DNA of 64,000 nt from Ancylobacter mangrovi. GTDB lineage: Bacteria; Pseudomonadota; Alphaproteobacteria; Rhizobiales; Xanthobacteraceae. The stretch covers positions 62,001 through 126,000 of the forward strand of contig NZ_JANTHZ010000009.1 of NCBI RefSeq assembly GCF_024752355.1, written 5' to 3'. Under the pieces are notes generated by a model. The model saw only the letters and a program-made list of their open reading frames with translations, ran no database searches and had not been told where the DNA came from. A program made the translations under genes and the position numbers. Below, in pieces: positions 1-12,087 of the stretch (its first letter is position 1; each line of letters opens with the position of its first letter).

Positions 1-135
1 CGCGCTATCGCCCTGCGCGCCGAGGATGCCCGCCAGATGATGATCCGCCGGGCGCTCCTCGCCGTTTCGGGCGGCCTCATCGCCGCGCTGGGCTGCGCGG
101 CGATCGCCCTCAAGGGCGCCGGCATCGCTTTCTGA
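1..135 (+). CDS. C-terminal fragment of an unidentified membrane protein
   Basis: The window opens inside a reading frame that runs 44 codons to a TGA at 133-135. The visible part has a short charged stretch ([10 protein letters not shown]) and then one hydrophobic helix rich in Ala, Gly and Leu, ending four to six residues after a Lys. That pattern fits the last transmembrane helix of a small inner-membrane protein. The gene lies upstream of uvrA on the same strand, 163 bases before its likely ATG. The family cannot be recognised from this tail. Confidence 0.55.
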   Translation, partial: RAIALRAEDARQMMIRRALLAVSGGLIAALGCAAIALKGAGIAF

Positions 136-298
136 TCCCCGGCCGGCGGGCATTCGTGCCTGCGAGGCCGGAAGGGAAGGCGACAGCCGGGCCGACATTC
201 CGGCCTGATCCGCGCCGCCGGCCTGCCCGGCGTGCGGTGTCGGGTGCGGAACAGATGTGAAGATCGGCCCGGCCGAGGGCCCGCATGAAGAGACAGCA

Positions 299-3205
<2,907 letters not shown>

Positions 3206-3267
3206 CTCGGCTCGGGAGCTCATCCGGGGCGGGTTCCCGGAGGACTTCGCGCGCCCGGCAGCCGGGC

Positions 3268-4341
3268 TCAGGCAGACTGGTGGATGCGCACCACGTTCAC
3301 GGTCGCCGCGATCAGCACGATGGTGGCGCCGAACTGGTGGGCGAGCGCGATATCGATCGGCACCTGGTTGATCAGCGTGACGATGCCGAGGAACGCCTGC
3401 GTGCACACCAGCGCCAGGATCAGCAGGGCGCGCTTCGCCACCGCGCCGTGCACCCGCCGCGCGCTGAGCCAGTTGCCGATCGCCAGCGCAAGCAGCAGGT
3501 AGGCCACCAGCCGGTGGTCGAACTGCACGGTGAGAGCGTTCTCGAAGAAATTGCGCCAGGCGGGTTGCAGCAGCAGCAGGTTCTGCACCGGCGGCACCAT
3601 GTGGCCGTCCATCAGCGGCCATGTCGTGTAGGTCAGCCCGGCATCGAGGCCGGCGACGAGCCCGCCCAGGAAGATCTGCAGCACCACGATGCCCAGCAGC
3701 AGCCGCGAATAGCCGCGCAGCCACTGCGGGACGGCCTGTCGCGCGGCGAGCGGCTTCAGCGACACCGCGACCGCGACCGTCGCGGCGAGGATCAGGCAGG
3801 CGAGCGTGAGATGAGTGGCAAGCCGGTACTGGCTGACCTCGACCCGGTTGACGAGGCCGGAGGCCACCATCCACCAGCCGACCGCCCCCTGCAGCCCGCC
3901 GAGCACGAACAGCCCGCCCAGCTTCACGCCGAGCGCGCGGTCGATCAGCCCGCGCCAGAGGAAGAACAGGAACGGCAGCAGGAAGACGAAGCCGATCAGC
4001 CGGCCGAGCAGGCGATGGCCCCATTCCCACCAGAAGATGTACTTGAACTGCTCGAGGCTCATGCCCCGGTTGATCTGCTGGTATTGCGGGATCTGGCGGT
4101 ACTTCTCGAACTCGGACTGCCAGGCCTCCTCGCTCAGCGGTGGCAGTGCGCCCGTCACCGGCTGCCATTCGGTGATGGAAAGGCCGGACTCGGTCAGACG
4201 CGTGGCACCGCCGACGACCACCATCAGAACGATCATGGCGGCGACCGCGTAGAGCCACAGCCGCACCGGCTTCATCCGGTCGGCGGGCGTGGCGGCGACG
4301 TCGGCAATCGCGCCCGTCGTCGCGGCGTGGTCGAGGGCCAT
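3268..4341 (-). CDS. ctaA: heme A synthase (COX15/CtaA family)
   Basis: Inner-membrane enzyme that oxidises the C8 methyl of heme O to the formyl group of heme A for aa3-type cytochrome oxidase. The 357-residue protein has about eight membrane helices. Histidines expected to hold the hemes are seen in [30 protein letters not shown] and [10 protein letters not shown], and the loop [14 protein letters not shown] is typical of the alphaproteobacterial/mitochondrial type 2 enzymes. An AGGGAG ribosome site precedes the ATG. It is convergent with uvrA and divergent from the DUF2842 gene. Other heme and oxidase assembly genes are not in the window. Confidence 0.95.
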   Translation of the reverse strand: MALDHAATTGAIADVAATPADRMKPVRLWLYAVAAMIVLMVVVGGATRLTESGLSITEWQPVTGALPPLSEEAWQSEFEKYRQIPQYQQINRGMSLEQFKYIFWWEWGHRLLGRLIGFVFLLPFLFFLWRGLIDRALGVKLGGLFVLGGLQGAVGWWMVASGLVNRVEVSQYRLATHLTLACLILAATVAVAVSLKPLAARQAVPQWLRGYSRLLLGIVVLQIFLGGLVAGLDAGLTYTTWPLMDGHMVPPVQNLLLLQPAWRNFFENALTVQFDHRLVAYLLLALAIGNWLSARRVHGAVAKRALLILALVCTQAFLGIVTLINQVPIDIALAHQFGATIVLIAATVNVVRIHQSA

Positions 4342-4508
4342 GGCTGCGCTCCCTGATTGCGCGGAGTTCCGCTCTGACCCTCAGCCCCTCGGGTCGCCAC
4401 GGGCCGGGCGGCTTCCGCCGCGGCGAGGCGAGCGATATAGAGGCAGGCGCGCGGGCGCAACGGGTCTTTTTGTCCCGCGCCACCTTGTGACCAAGCGGGA
4501 GCCGGACC

Positions 4509-4751
4509 ATGAGCAACGCCCCTGTCGGCCTGTCGCCGCGCCTGCGCAAGTTCGTCGGCACGGTGCTGATGCTGGTGCTGGTGCTCGTCTGGGCGCTGGG
4601 CGCGATGGCTCTGGCGCAGGGCCGCGTCACGCAGCTTCCCGGCTACCTGCAATTCGTCGCCTATGTCGTGCTGGGCTTCGGCTGGGTGTTTCCCGCCGGC
4701 CTTCTCATCCGCTGGATGCTGAAGCACGACCGGCGGCAGGAAACGCTCTAG
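4509..4751 (+). CDS. DUF2842 family small membrane protein
   Basis: An 80-residue protein with two hydrophobic helices (about residues 15-36 and 44-68), a basic N-terminal segment (LSPRLRKFVG) and a charged tail (KHDRRQ). Length and pattern match the DUF2842 family, which is common in alphaproteobacteria and has no known function. A GGGAG site sits 6 to 10 bases before the ATG. It is divergent from ctaA and may share its promoter region; a link with cytochrome oxidase assembly is only suggested by position. Confidence 0.8.
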   Translation: MSNAPVGLSPRLRKFVGTVLMLVLVLVWALGAMALAQGRVTQLPGYLQFVAYVVLGFGWVFPAGLLIRWMLKHDRRQETL

Positions 4752-4763
4752 GCGCGCAAAGCC

Positions 4764-6239
4764 TCAGGCAGCCTCGCACAAAGCGGGGTTCTCGGCGACC
4801 TCCGCGAAGGTCACCATGGCGATCTCGGCGAAGCCGAGGTCGGCGAGCCCGTCGAAGGCACGCACGGCTTCCGTCGCCGGACCGCCGGGCTGGGTGACGA
4901 GGATGAGGGTCGGCTTCAGCGCCGCGATGCCCTGCGCGCCCTCGCAGCCGCCGAGCGGCGGGGCGGCCACCACGACATGGTCGTAGGTCTGCACCAGCGC
5001 GCCGAGGATCAGCGCCAGCCGGTCGGCGCCGATCAGCCCGTCCGCCTCCCGCGCGCCGCGTCCGGGCGGAATGACATGGCAGCGCGAGGCGTTCTCGCGA
5101 TGGATCGCGTCGGAAAAGCTCGCCACACCGAACAGCAGGTCGGTCAGCCCCGGCGCGCGCGGGTCCTCGGTCAGCGAGTCGAGCGGCGCGGCAGCGACGT
5201 CGAGGCAGACGATGACCACGCGCCGCTCCGCGCTCGCCAGCGAGCGGCCGAGCGCCAGCGCGCAGCGGGCGATCCCCTCGTCCGGCGTCGGGCCGGTCAC
5301 CACCACCAGCCGGGCCGCCTCCCCGCGCAGCTCGATCAGCCGCGACAGGTCCGCGAGCTCGCCGTCGCGCGAGAGGCGGCGGCGCGGCACGAGAAAATCG
5401 TCGTCGGGATAGTCGCCGGCCATCTCGCCGCCGATCCACGGCAAATGCTGCGTCTCGCCCTGCGGGGCGGTCTGCGGCAGATGCGTCGGCTCGGGAGGCG
5501 GCACAGTGCGCTCGCGCCGGCGCAGCAGGCGGCGAAGGCCGAGGCTCGCGCCGAATCCGGCAAAGCCCAGCCCCAGCGCGACGGTGAAGGGCGCGGGCGT
5601 CGCGGGCTCGGAGGCCGGCACTGCGCTCGCGGCCAGCCGGGCCGCGGTCGAGATCGGGCCGTTCGGGTCCATGTTGAAAGCCGCCTTCTCCCTGCGCAGC
5701 CGGAGATAGGCGGCGGCGAAGGCATTGGCGATATCCGCCGACAGGCGCGGATCGGCCGAGGTGAAGCGGATCGCGGTCTGGCCGTCGGCAAGCGCGCGCA
5801 CGTCGAGCCCCGACTCGATCGCTTCCAGCGCGCGCGATTCTTGCGAGGCACCCGCCTCGCCGAGGCCGATCGCCCCTGCCAGACGCTTGCCCGCGGCATC
5901 GGGCGCCAGCCGGGCGGCGAGATCCTTGTCGTCGAGAAGCTGACGGGCGAATTCGCGCGAGCCGATGATCTGCGCCTGGCTGCCGGAAGTGCCGCTCGAA
6001 CGGCCCTCGGCGGAGATGCGCGCCTCGGAGGTGTAGCGCGGTGCGACGAGCTGGCTCGCCACACCGGCGACGAGAAGACCCGCGAGCGCCGGCACCAGCA
6101 GATGGCGGCGCGCGAAGCCGGACCGCAGCCCGCCGCGCACCGCGTTGCCCGTCGCCGAACCGTCGCGAGGCGTCCGGCGGGCGTCGTGCGCTCCCTCCGG
6201 CGACGCGATGTCCTGTGCGATCGTGCGCTCGTCCAACAT
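4764..6239 (-). CDS. polysaccharide co-polymerase / tyrosine-kinase-like protein with a degenerate ATP site
   Basis: 491 residues in the layout of ExoP/Wzc-type proteins: cytoplasmic N-terminus, a helix at about 47-67, a periplasmic Wzz-like part (RYTSEARISAEGRSSG onward), a second helix at about 217-236, and a cytoplasmic P-loop-like domain from about 300. The nucleotide site is broken: where bacterial tyrosine kinases have GEGKST this protein has DEGIAR (about 320-325), and the usual Asp of the VIID-type strand is Ala in VVVAAPP (about 422-428). There is no C-terminal Tyr cluster. It probably acts as a chain-length or export scaffold and not as a kinase. No other polysaccharide genes are adjacent. 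Confidence 0.72.
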   Translation of the reverse strand: MLDERTIAQDIASPEGAHDARRTPRDGSATGNAVRGGLRSGFARRHLLVPALAGLLVAGVASQLVAPRYTSEARISAEGRSSGTSGSQAQIIGSREFARQLLDDKDLAARLAPDAAGKRLAGAIGLGEAGASQESRALEAIESGLDVRALADGQTAIRFTSADPRLSADIANAFAAAYLRLRREKAAFNMDPNGPISTAARLAASAVPASEPATPAPFTVALGLGFAGFGASLGLRRLLRRRERTVPPPEPTHLPQTAPQGETQHLPWIGGEMAGDYPDDDFLVPRRRLSRDGELADLSRLIELRGEAARLVVVTGPTPDEGIARCALALGRSLASAERRVVIVCLDVAAAPLDSLTEDPRAPGLTDLLFGVASFSDAIHRENASRCHVIPPGRGAREADGLIGADRLALILGALVQTYDHVVVAAPPLGGCEGAQGIAALKPTLILVTQPGGPATEAVRAFDGLADLGFAEIAMVTFAEVAENPALCEAA

Positions 6240-6369
6240 GGCCTCATTAGGCGGCCATTGTGGTTTCTAGGGCGTTAAGGAAGGTGCCCCCGGCCGAACC
6301 GCCGAAACGGCGGAGAGCCGCGGCGCCCGCCGCCCTCCCCTCGCCGCACGCCGATGCACGGTTGAGCGC

Positions 6370-8742
6370 CTATTTCAGCTCCACCACCACCTCTTCCAGC
6401 GTGCCCTGGAAATCGAACGGCGCGCGGTAGTCGGGGCTGACCGCCGTTCCGGTGTCGGCGCCGATGTCCTGGTTCTCCGAGAGCGAGAACTTGTACGGCG
6501 TGGTCCTCGCCACCTGTCCGGACCCGACCTCCTGCCCGTCAACGAACAGGGTGACGGTGCCGCCCTTTCCGACCTCCTTGCCGCCCTCATAGACGAAGTC
6601 CATCTTCACCGTGCGCTCGCCGCTCGCCACCGGGTCGCGGCTCGAGACGGAATAGACGTCGACGTCGATGAAGTTGTGCGCGGCGGTCAGCTTGCCGTCC
6701 TTCATGTAGAAGGCCCATCCGCCGGTATTGCCGCCCTGGGTGAAGATCATGCCGTTGGCGTTGTCGTCGACCTTCACCTTGGCGGACACGCTGAACGACT
6801 TGTTCTTGAGATCGGGGGCCGAGGATTCCGGCAGGCCCGTCAAGATGCCGTGATAGGAGAAGCTGGTACGGTCGCCCGCAAGGTTGGGCTTGCCGGTCAG
6901 TTCGGCGCTGAACCGCTCGGCGCCGCGCCAGTCGAGCGGCAGCGCCTTGTTGGCGGAAGCCTCCGCCCACCACAGGGCGGTCATCTCGGCGAGCTTGTCG
7001 GGGTTCTCGGTGGCGACGTCCTTGCCCTGGCTGAAATCGGTGTCGAGATTGTAGAGTTCCCACTTCGCCTTGAACGGATCGAAGTCGCCGCGCTCCGGCT
7101 CCCACGGCTCGAACGAGAGCGAGGCCGCCCACCAGCCGTCCTTGTACATGCCGCGATTGGCGAACATCTCGAAATACTGGCTGGTGCGGATCTCCTTCGC
7201 CTTCGGGTCCGAGAGCGTGGACAGGAAGCTCTTGCCCTGAATGGGCGTCTGCGCGGTGCCGTTCACGCTGCGCGGCTCGGCGATGCCCGCCGCGTCGAGA
7301 ATGGTGGGCGCGATGTCGATCACATGGGTGAACTGCGAGCGGATCTCGCCGCCATTCTTGTAGCGTTCCGGCCATTTCACCACCATCACGTTGCGCGTGC
7401 CGCCGAGATGGCTCGCGACCTGCTTGGTCCACTGGAACGGCGTGTCCATGGCCCAGGCCCAGCCGGCCGGGAAATGGTTGAAGTGCAGCTCGGTCCCGAT
7501 CTCGTCGATGCGGTCCAGCATGTCGTCGGTGGTCATGAGATAGGCGTTGAAGAAGGCGTTCTCGTTCAGCGTGCCGTCGAAGCCGCCCTCGGCCGAGGCG
7601 CCGTTGTCGCCGACGATGTAGATGACGAGCGTATTTTCGGCGTCCGGCATCGCTGCCACATAGTCGAGCACGCGGCCCGTCTCCTCGTCGACCTGCTCGC
7701 CATAGGCGGCGAACACCTCCATCATCCGGCTGTAGAGCTTCTTCTGCTTGTCATCGAGGCTGTCCCAGGCGGGCAGGCTGGCGGGCCGGGGCGTCAGGAT
7801 GGTGTCCTGCGGGATGATGCCCATCTCCTTCTGCCGCTCGAAGGTCTGCCGGCGGTATTCGTCCCAGCCCATGTCGAACTTGCCGGCGAACTTCTCGATC
7901 AGGGCCTTGGGCGCCTGATGCGGGGCGTGGGTCGCGGCGGGCGCGAAATAGAGAAGCCAGGGCTTGGAGGGCTGGATGGCCTCGATGTTCTGCAGCCACT
8001 GGATCGCATGGTCGGCGAGATCGACGCTGAGGTAGTAGCCCTCCTTGTCGGGGGTGCCGATCGGCGTCTGGTTCTCGAACAGATAGGGCCGCACCTGGTT
8101 GGTGTCGCCCGCCATGAAGCCGTAGAAATAGTCGAAGCCGAGCCCGTTGGGCCAGTGGTCGTACGGGCCGACGGCGCTGGTCTCGTAGATCGGCGTGTTG
8201 TGGTTCTTGCCGAACCAGGAGGTGATGTAGCCGTTCTGGCGCAGGATCTCGGCGACCGTCGCCGTGTCCTTCGGGATGATGCCGGTATAGCCGTCATATC
8301 CCGTGGCGAGCTCGGTGATCACCCCGGTGCCCGACACGTTGTGATTGCGGCCGGTCAGCAGCGCCGCGCGCGTCGGCGAGCACAGCGCCGTGGTGTGGAA
8401 GCGGTTGTAGAGCAGTCCCTCCTGCGCCAGTTGGTCCAGCGAGGGCGAAGGGACGCCGCCGCCCGAAACCTCGAACTGGCCGAAACCCACGTCGTCCAGC
8501 AGGATCAGCAGGACGTTGGGCGCCCCCTTCGGGGCAGCGACGGGCGCGGGAAATGCGGCCGGATCTGAATCCTTGAAGGTCGTTCCCACCGCACCGCGGA
8601 ACTTCGGCTCCGCATAGGGCAGGACGACCTGCCCGTTGCCGACAGCCGGAGAGCTCTCCGCGGTCTGCGCGAGGCCCTTTGTGGTCTGTGCTGCGAGAAG
8701 GGAAGAAACGACGGCGGCGAGAACAAGCGAATGGCGGAACAT
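6370..8742 (-). CDS. secreted arylsulfatase with C-terminal LamG-like domain
   Basis: Hydrolyses sulfate esters, probably in the periplasm, for sulfur scavenging. The start is set at 8742 because a signal peptide begins there (MFRHSLVLAAVVSSLLAAQ, cleavage near GLAQT) and an AGAGGAG ribosome site precedes it; a longer frame from 8826 lacks these. The 790-residue protein has the sulfatase core with metal-binding LLDD and the formylglycine motif C-S-P-T-R in TTALCSPTRAALLTGRNHN, so it is a Cys-type enzyme needing a formylglycine-generating enzyme encoded elsewhere. After about residue 600 a concanavalin/LamG-like region follows (FSVSAKVKV, GWAFYMKDGKL, LFVDGQEVG). The natural substrate cannot be told. 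Confidence 0.92.
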   Translation of the reverse strand: MFRHSLVLAAVVSSLLAAQTTKGLAQTAESSPAVGNGQVVLPYAEPKFRGAVGTTFKDSDPAAFPAPVAAPKGAPNVLLILLDDVGFGQFEVSGGGVPSPSLDQLAQEGLLYNRFHTTALCSPTRAALLTGRNHNVSGTGVITELATGYDGYTGIIPKDTATVAEILRQNGYITSWFGKNHNTPIYETSAVGPYDHWPNGLGFDYFYGFMAGDTNQVRPYLFENQTPIGTPDKEGYYLSVDLADHAIQWLQNIEAIQPSKPWLLYFAPAATHAPHQAPKALIEKFAGKFDMGWDEYRRQTFERQKEMGIIPQDTILTPRPASLPAWDSLDDKQKKLYSRMMEVFAAYGEQVDEETGRVLDYVAAMPDAENTLVIYIVGDNGASAEGGFDGTLNENAFFNAYLMTTDDMLDRIDEIGTELHFNHFPAGWAWAMDTPFQWTKQVASHLGGTRNVMVVKWPERYKNGGEIRSQFTHVIDIAPTILDAAGIAEPRSVNGTAQTPIQGKSFLSTLSDPKAKEIRTSQYFEMFANRGMYKDGWWAASLSFEPWEPERGDFDPFKAKWELYNLDTDFSQGKDVATENPDKLAEMTALWWAEASANKALPLDWRGAERFSAELTGKPNLAGDRTSFSYHGILTGLPESSAPDLKNKSFSVSAKVKVDDNANGMIFTQGGNTGGWAFYMKDGKLTAAHNFIDVDVYSVSSRDPVASGERTVKMDFVYEGGKEVGKGGTVTLFVDGQEVGSGQVARTTPYKFSLSENQDIGADTGTAVSPDYRAPFDFQGTLEEVVVELK

Positions 8743-9099
8743 GGCGGGCTCCTCTGGCGCTCTCGCGACACCGTTCTCCGCAACGTTCCGACGCCGGATC
8801 GGTGCCTGCTGGAACCATTCTATCATGACCTTGGGGAATATCGGGAGTGGAGGGCGGGCGTGAGCCGCGCGCGCCGGGCCCCGCTATGATCGGCGGGGGA
8901 AAGGCGACGGCGGGGAAGGCAGATGGAGAATCACCCGCGCCTTCGATGCCGTCATCGGCTCCGCGACGATTCCTGTCGCGGCAGTCGGGAAGGGCTCGGG
9001 CTTTTCTGCGGGAATGTCGGGTGCGATCCGCGCGATCCGCCGCGCGCCGGTCCGGCGGTCGCGATCAAACCTGAAATCGTATGATCCCGATGGGATGAA
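8743..9099. other. intergenic region, no gene seen
   Basis: 357 bases between the arylsulfatase start and the tRNA-Pro 3' end. It contains the arylsulfatase ribosome site and presumably its promoter, but no convincing -35/-10 pair was found. The short open frames here have no ribosome sites and read as random GC-rich sequence. A small ATCCC-gat-GGGAT stem at 9084-9096 lies just after the tRNA on its strand. Confidence 0.5.
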
Positions 9100-9177
9100 T
9101 GGTCGGAGCGAGAGGATTTGAACCTCCGACCCCCAGTCCCCCAGACTGGTGCGCTAACCAGGCTGCGCTACGCTCCG
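9100..9177 (-). tRNA. tRNA-Pro (anticodon GGG)
   Basis: On the minus strand the sequence folds into a full cloverleaf: acceptor CGGAGCG/CGCTCCG with discriminator A, D arm GCGC/GCGC, anticodon stem CCAGT/ACTGG with loop CTGGGGG (anticodon GGG), and T arm GGAGG/CCTCT closing TTCAAAT with a G-T pair. CCA is encoded (9100-9102). It lies 39 bases after the stop of the membrane protein gene on the same strand. No integrase or duplicated tRNA end is nearby, so it is not in use as an integration site here. Confidence 0.97.
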
Positions 9178-9216
9178 ACACCCTTGGGCGACGACTGTCT
9201 AGCCATTTGCCGCCCG

Positions 9217-9759
9217 CTACGCAAGCGGGCCGGGCGCGGGCGTGATCTTCGGCGGTGGATCGGCGTCGGGATCGGGCTCCGGTCCCACGGTTTTCTCGAC
9301 CGACGCGCTGAGCCGCTGGAACAGGCCGAGCGAGACCAGCGTCACGCACCCCGCCCCCATCAGCGTCGCCGGATAGACGATCTGGGAGACGTTGTCCTGC
9401 GATGTTTCGAACACCAGCACCAGCGCCTCCAGGAACACGGCGATGATGATGGTGGAGATGAACTTCGTCAGCCCGCGCCGGGCGTCGGCGGCGGTACGCT
9501 TTTCGCGCCGCGCCGGAACCTCCTCCTCGAAGAAGTATTTGGCGACGTCGAACAGCGCCATAGCCACGATGAGGTAGCCGACCGCCGAGAACAGCGTGTG
9601 CGCAACGGGCTTGTCGCCAAACAGGCTGTCCTTGACTGCGCTGTAGGGGGCATAGACGAGCAGCACCGCCGCCACGGCCATGATGGCGCAGGCGGCGACG
9701 GCGAAGACGGCCCTGATGAAGAAGCTTATGAAATCGACCACGAAACCTGCTGCTCCCAC
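9217..9759 (-). CDS. membrane protein of unknown function (four helices)
   Basis: 180 residues starting at GTG. About four hydrophobic helices are visible (roughly 8-35, 55-72, 100-118, 128-148), with a basic cytoplasmic loop (PARREKRTAADARRGLTKF) between helices 2 and 3 and a proline/aspartate-rich tail (PEPDPDADPPPK). The general look is of a small conserved proteobacterial inner-membrane family of unknown role; no catalytic motif is present. It is divergent from the nitroreductase gene and immediately upstream of tRNA-Pro, which could be cotranscribed with it. Confidence 0.65.
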   Translation of the reverse strand: MGAAGFVVDFISFFIRAVFAVAACAIMAVAAVLLVYAPYSAVKDSLFGDKPVAHTLFSAVGYLIVAMALFDVAKYFFEEEVPARREKRTAADARRGLTKFISTIIIAVFLEALVLVFETSQDNVSQIVYPATLMGAGCVTLVSLGLFQRLSASVEKTVGPEPDPDADPPPKITPAPGPLA

Positions 9760-9886
9760 TGCCTGTGCAGGTAACTAGATCGGCCGGCCGGCGCGACAAG
9801 TCCGCGGGCCGCCGGACCGGAGCGTTCCCCGCAGTTCGAACTCCTGGCCCGATGTCCGCGCGCTATACTCGTCTGCGAGAGGTCCC

Positions 9887-10570
9887 ATGAACCAGCCATC
9901 GCGCCACCATCACGCCCACCCTGCCCCGCCCGCATCGTCGCCCGCAGCCGAGCCGCTCTGGATCGCGCCGCTCGAGCCGATGCTGGTGCGTCTCGAATCG
10001 CGGCGCTCCTCGCCGCTGCGCGGTCTGGTCGAGCCGGGACCGACGCCGGCCGAGCTCGAGCGCATGCTGCATCTCGCCGCGCGCGTTCCCGATCACGGCC
10101 GGCTGGTGCCCTGGCGCTTCATCGTGGTCGAAGGGGAATCCCGCCGCATGCTCGGCGAGCGGCTCGACGCGCTCTATGCGCGGCAGAACCCCGAACTGCC
10201 GGCGGCCAAGGCCGACATGTGGACGCTCTACATGCTGCGCGCGCCGCTGACGGTGGTGCTGGTCAGTCGGCCCGATCCGGCGGCGAAGGTGCCGGAGTGG
10301 AATCAGGTGCTCTCGGCCGGCGCGGCGGGCATGGCGTTGACGGTCGCCGCCTCGGCCATGGGATTCGCCACCCAGTGGCTGCTGAAATGGCCGGGCCGCG
10401 ACCCGCAGGCGACGGCGCTGCTGGGCGTGAAGCCGGGCGAGAAGGTCGCCGGCTTCATCCATCTCGGCCGCCCTTCGGTCGAGAGCGCCGACCGCGCGCG
10501 GCCCGCGCTCGACGAGGTGGTGAGCGCGTGGTCGCCCGATCAGCCCTCGACGTCGAACGAGACGCCCTGA
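9887..10570 (+). CDS. nitroreductase family protein (YdjA-like)
   Basis: 227-residue FMN-dependent oxidoreductase of the nitroreductase fold. Visible family features are the N-terminal RRSSPLRG (phosphate/FMN-binding Arg-Ser pair), the substrate-side segment VPDHGRLVPWRFIVVEG typical of the YdjA/TdsD branch, and the C-terminal FMN-contact region QWLLKWPGRDP with VAGFIHLGRP. The first 30 residues are His/Pro/Ala-rich and probably disordered. Electron donor and substrate are unknown. Its last 31 bases overlap, tail to tail, the 3' end of the aldehyde dehydrogenase gene. Confidence 0.85.
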   Translation: MNQPSRHHHAHPAPPASSPAAEPLWIAPLEPMLVRLESRRSSPLRGLVEPGPTPAELERMLHLAARVPDHGRLVPWRFIVVEGESRRMLGERLDALYARQNPELPAAKADMWTLYMLRAPLTVVLVSRPDPAAKVPEWNQVLSAGAAGMALTVAASAMGFATQWLLKWPGRDPQATALLGVKPGEKVAGFIHLGRPSVESADRARPALDEVVSAWSPDQPSTSNETP

Positions 10571-12087
10571 GCGAGCGGGAGCTGGCGCGAGTAATTGATC
10601 GTGTTGGTGGAGCGCCGCATATAGGCCTTCCACGCGTCTGAGCCGGATTCGCGCCCGCCGCCGGTCTCCTTCTCGCCGCCGAACGCCCCGCCGATCTCGG
10701 CGCCGGACGGGCCGATATTGACGTTCGCGATGCCGCAATCCGAGCCTTCCGCCGACAGGAACGCCTCGGCCTCGCGCAGGTCGTTGGTGAAGATCGAGGA
10801 CGACAGGCCCTGCGGCACGCCGTTCTGCAGCTTGATCGATTCGGGCAGGCCGGCGCTCCTCAGCACGTAGAGGATCGGGGCGAAGGTTTCGTGCGTGACG
10901 ATCTCGACCTGCTCGTCGATCTCCACCAGCGCCGGGCGGACGTAATAGGCGTCGGGCCACATATCGGCGAGCACGCGCTCGCCGCCATGGATGGTCGCCC
11001 CCGCCGCGCGCGCCACGTCCAGCGCCTTCTGCATGCCCTCATAGGCCGCGGCGTCGATCAGCGGGCCGATGAGCGTCGCCTCCGCGCGCGGGTCGCCGAC
11101 GCTCACCGAGGCATAGGCCTTGGCGAGGCGCGGCACGAAGCCCTCGCTCACCCCTTCCTGCACGATCAGGCGGCGCAGCGAGGTGCAGCGCTGGCCGGCC
11201 GTGCCCATCGCCGCGAAGGCGATGCCGCGCAGCGCGAGGTCGAGATCGGCGGACGGGCAGACGATCGCCGCGTTGTTGCCGCCGAGCTCGAGGATGGAGC
11301 GGCCGAAGCGGCGTGCCACCCGCTCGCCCACCACGCGTCCCATGCGGGTCGAGCCGGTCGCCGAGACCACCGGCACGCGCGTGTCGTCGACCAGCGCCAC
11401 CCCGACCTCGGCACCGCCGATGAGAAGCTGCGACAGCCCCTCCGGCGCGCCGCCGAACGCATGCACGGCGCGCTCGAACAGCGCCTGCACCGCGAGCGCG
11501 GTGAGCGGGGTCTTCTCGGACGGCTTCCAGAGCACGCTGTTGCCGCACACCAGCGCCAGCGCCGCGTTCCACGACCAGACCGCGACCGGGAAATTGAAGG
11601 CGGTGATGATCGCCACCGGCCCCACCGGGTGCCAGCTCTCCATCATCCGGTGGCCGGAGCGCTCGGAAGCGATGGTCAGCCCGTAAAGCTGGCGCGAGAG
11701 GCCGACCGCGAAGTCGCAGATGTCGATCATCTCCTGCACCTCGCCGAGGCCCTCGGAGACGATCTTGCCCGCCTCCAGCGTCACCAGCCGGCCGAGACCG
11801 GCCTTGTGCGCGCGCAGCTCCTCGCCCAGCAGACGCACCAGCTCTCCCCGGCGCGGCGCCGGCACGGTGCGCCAGGCCTCGAAGGCGGCGACCGAGCGGC
11901 TGACGGCACCGGCGACGTCGTCGCGGGATGCTTCCGCCACATGCGCGATCGTCTCGCCGGTGATCGGCGAGCGCGTCGCCCGCGTGCCGTTGCGCCAGCT
12001 CGCGTCGGGCACGCCCATGGCGCGCATCAGGTCGGCGATTTCATCCGCGACCGGCCGCGCTGCGTCGGCCCCGCTTTTCCTCGTCAT
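10540..12087 (-). CDS. ALDH7-type aldehyde dehydrogenase, probable L-piperidine-6-carboxylate (alpha-aminoadipate semialdehyde) dehydrogenase
   Basis: Probably oxidises alpha-aminoadipate semialdehyde (in equilibrium with piperideine-6-carboxylate) to 2-aminoadipate with NAD in lysine/pipecolate breakdown. Catalytic features: LELGGNNAAIV carries the general-base Glu, GTAGQRCTSLRR the nucleophilic Cys, WKPSEKTPLTA the NAD-binding Lys. The N-terminal WRNGTRATRSPITGE and the GGNNA variant are typical of the ALDH7 (antiquitin) group. The ATG at 12087 is chosen because GAGGAG sits nine bases ahead; longer frames to 12162 lack a ribosome site. The protein is then 515 aa. No other lysine-degradation gene adjoins it. 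Confidence 0.85.
   Translation of the reverse strand: MTRKSGADAARPVADEIADLMRAMGVPDASWRNGTRATRSPITGETIAHVAEASRDDVAGAVSRSVAAFEAWRTVPAPRRGELVRLLGEELRAHKAGLGRLVTLEAGKIVSEGLGEVQEMIDICDFAVGLSRQLYGLTIASERSGHRMMESWHPVGPVAIITAFNFPVAVWSWNAALALVCGNSVLWKPSEKTPLTALAVQALFERAVHAFGGAPEGLSQLLIGGAEVGVALVDDTRVPVVSATGSTRMGRVVGERVARRFGRSILELGGNNAAIVCPSADLDLALRGIAFAAMGTAGQRCTSLRRLIVQEGVSEGFVPRLAKAYASVSVGDPRAEATLIGPLIDAAAYEGMQKALDVARAAGATIHGGERVLADMWPDAYYVRPALVEIDEQVEIVTHETFAPILYVLRSAGLPESIKLQNGVPQGLSSSIFTNDLREAEAFLSAEGSDCGIANVNIGPSGAEIGGAFGGEKETGGGRESGSDAWKAYMRRSTNTINYSRQLPLAQGVSFDVEG

Noticed and set aside
136..298. SOS box upstream of uvrA
   Set aside because: No GTTC-N7-GTTC or GAAC-N7-GAAC was found; the nearest (GAAC at 249-252) lacks a partner at the right distance.
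3253..3267. GCCCGGC-a-GCCGGGC dyad between convergent uvrA and ctaA as a terminator
   Set aside because: The loop is a single base and no T run follows on either strand, so intrinsic termination is doubtful.
9100..9177. tRNA-Pro as an attachment site of a mobile element
   Set aside because: No integrase, no repeated tRNA end and no change of gene character on either side.
10540..10570. 31-base tail-to-tail overlap of the nitroreductase and dehydrogenase genes as a regulatory antisense pair
   Set aside because: Short convergent overlaps are common in dense genomes and nothing else supports regulation.
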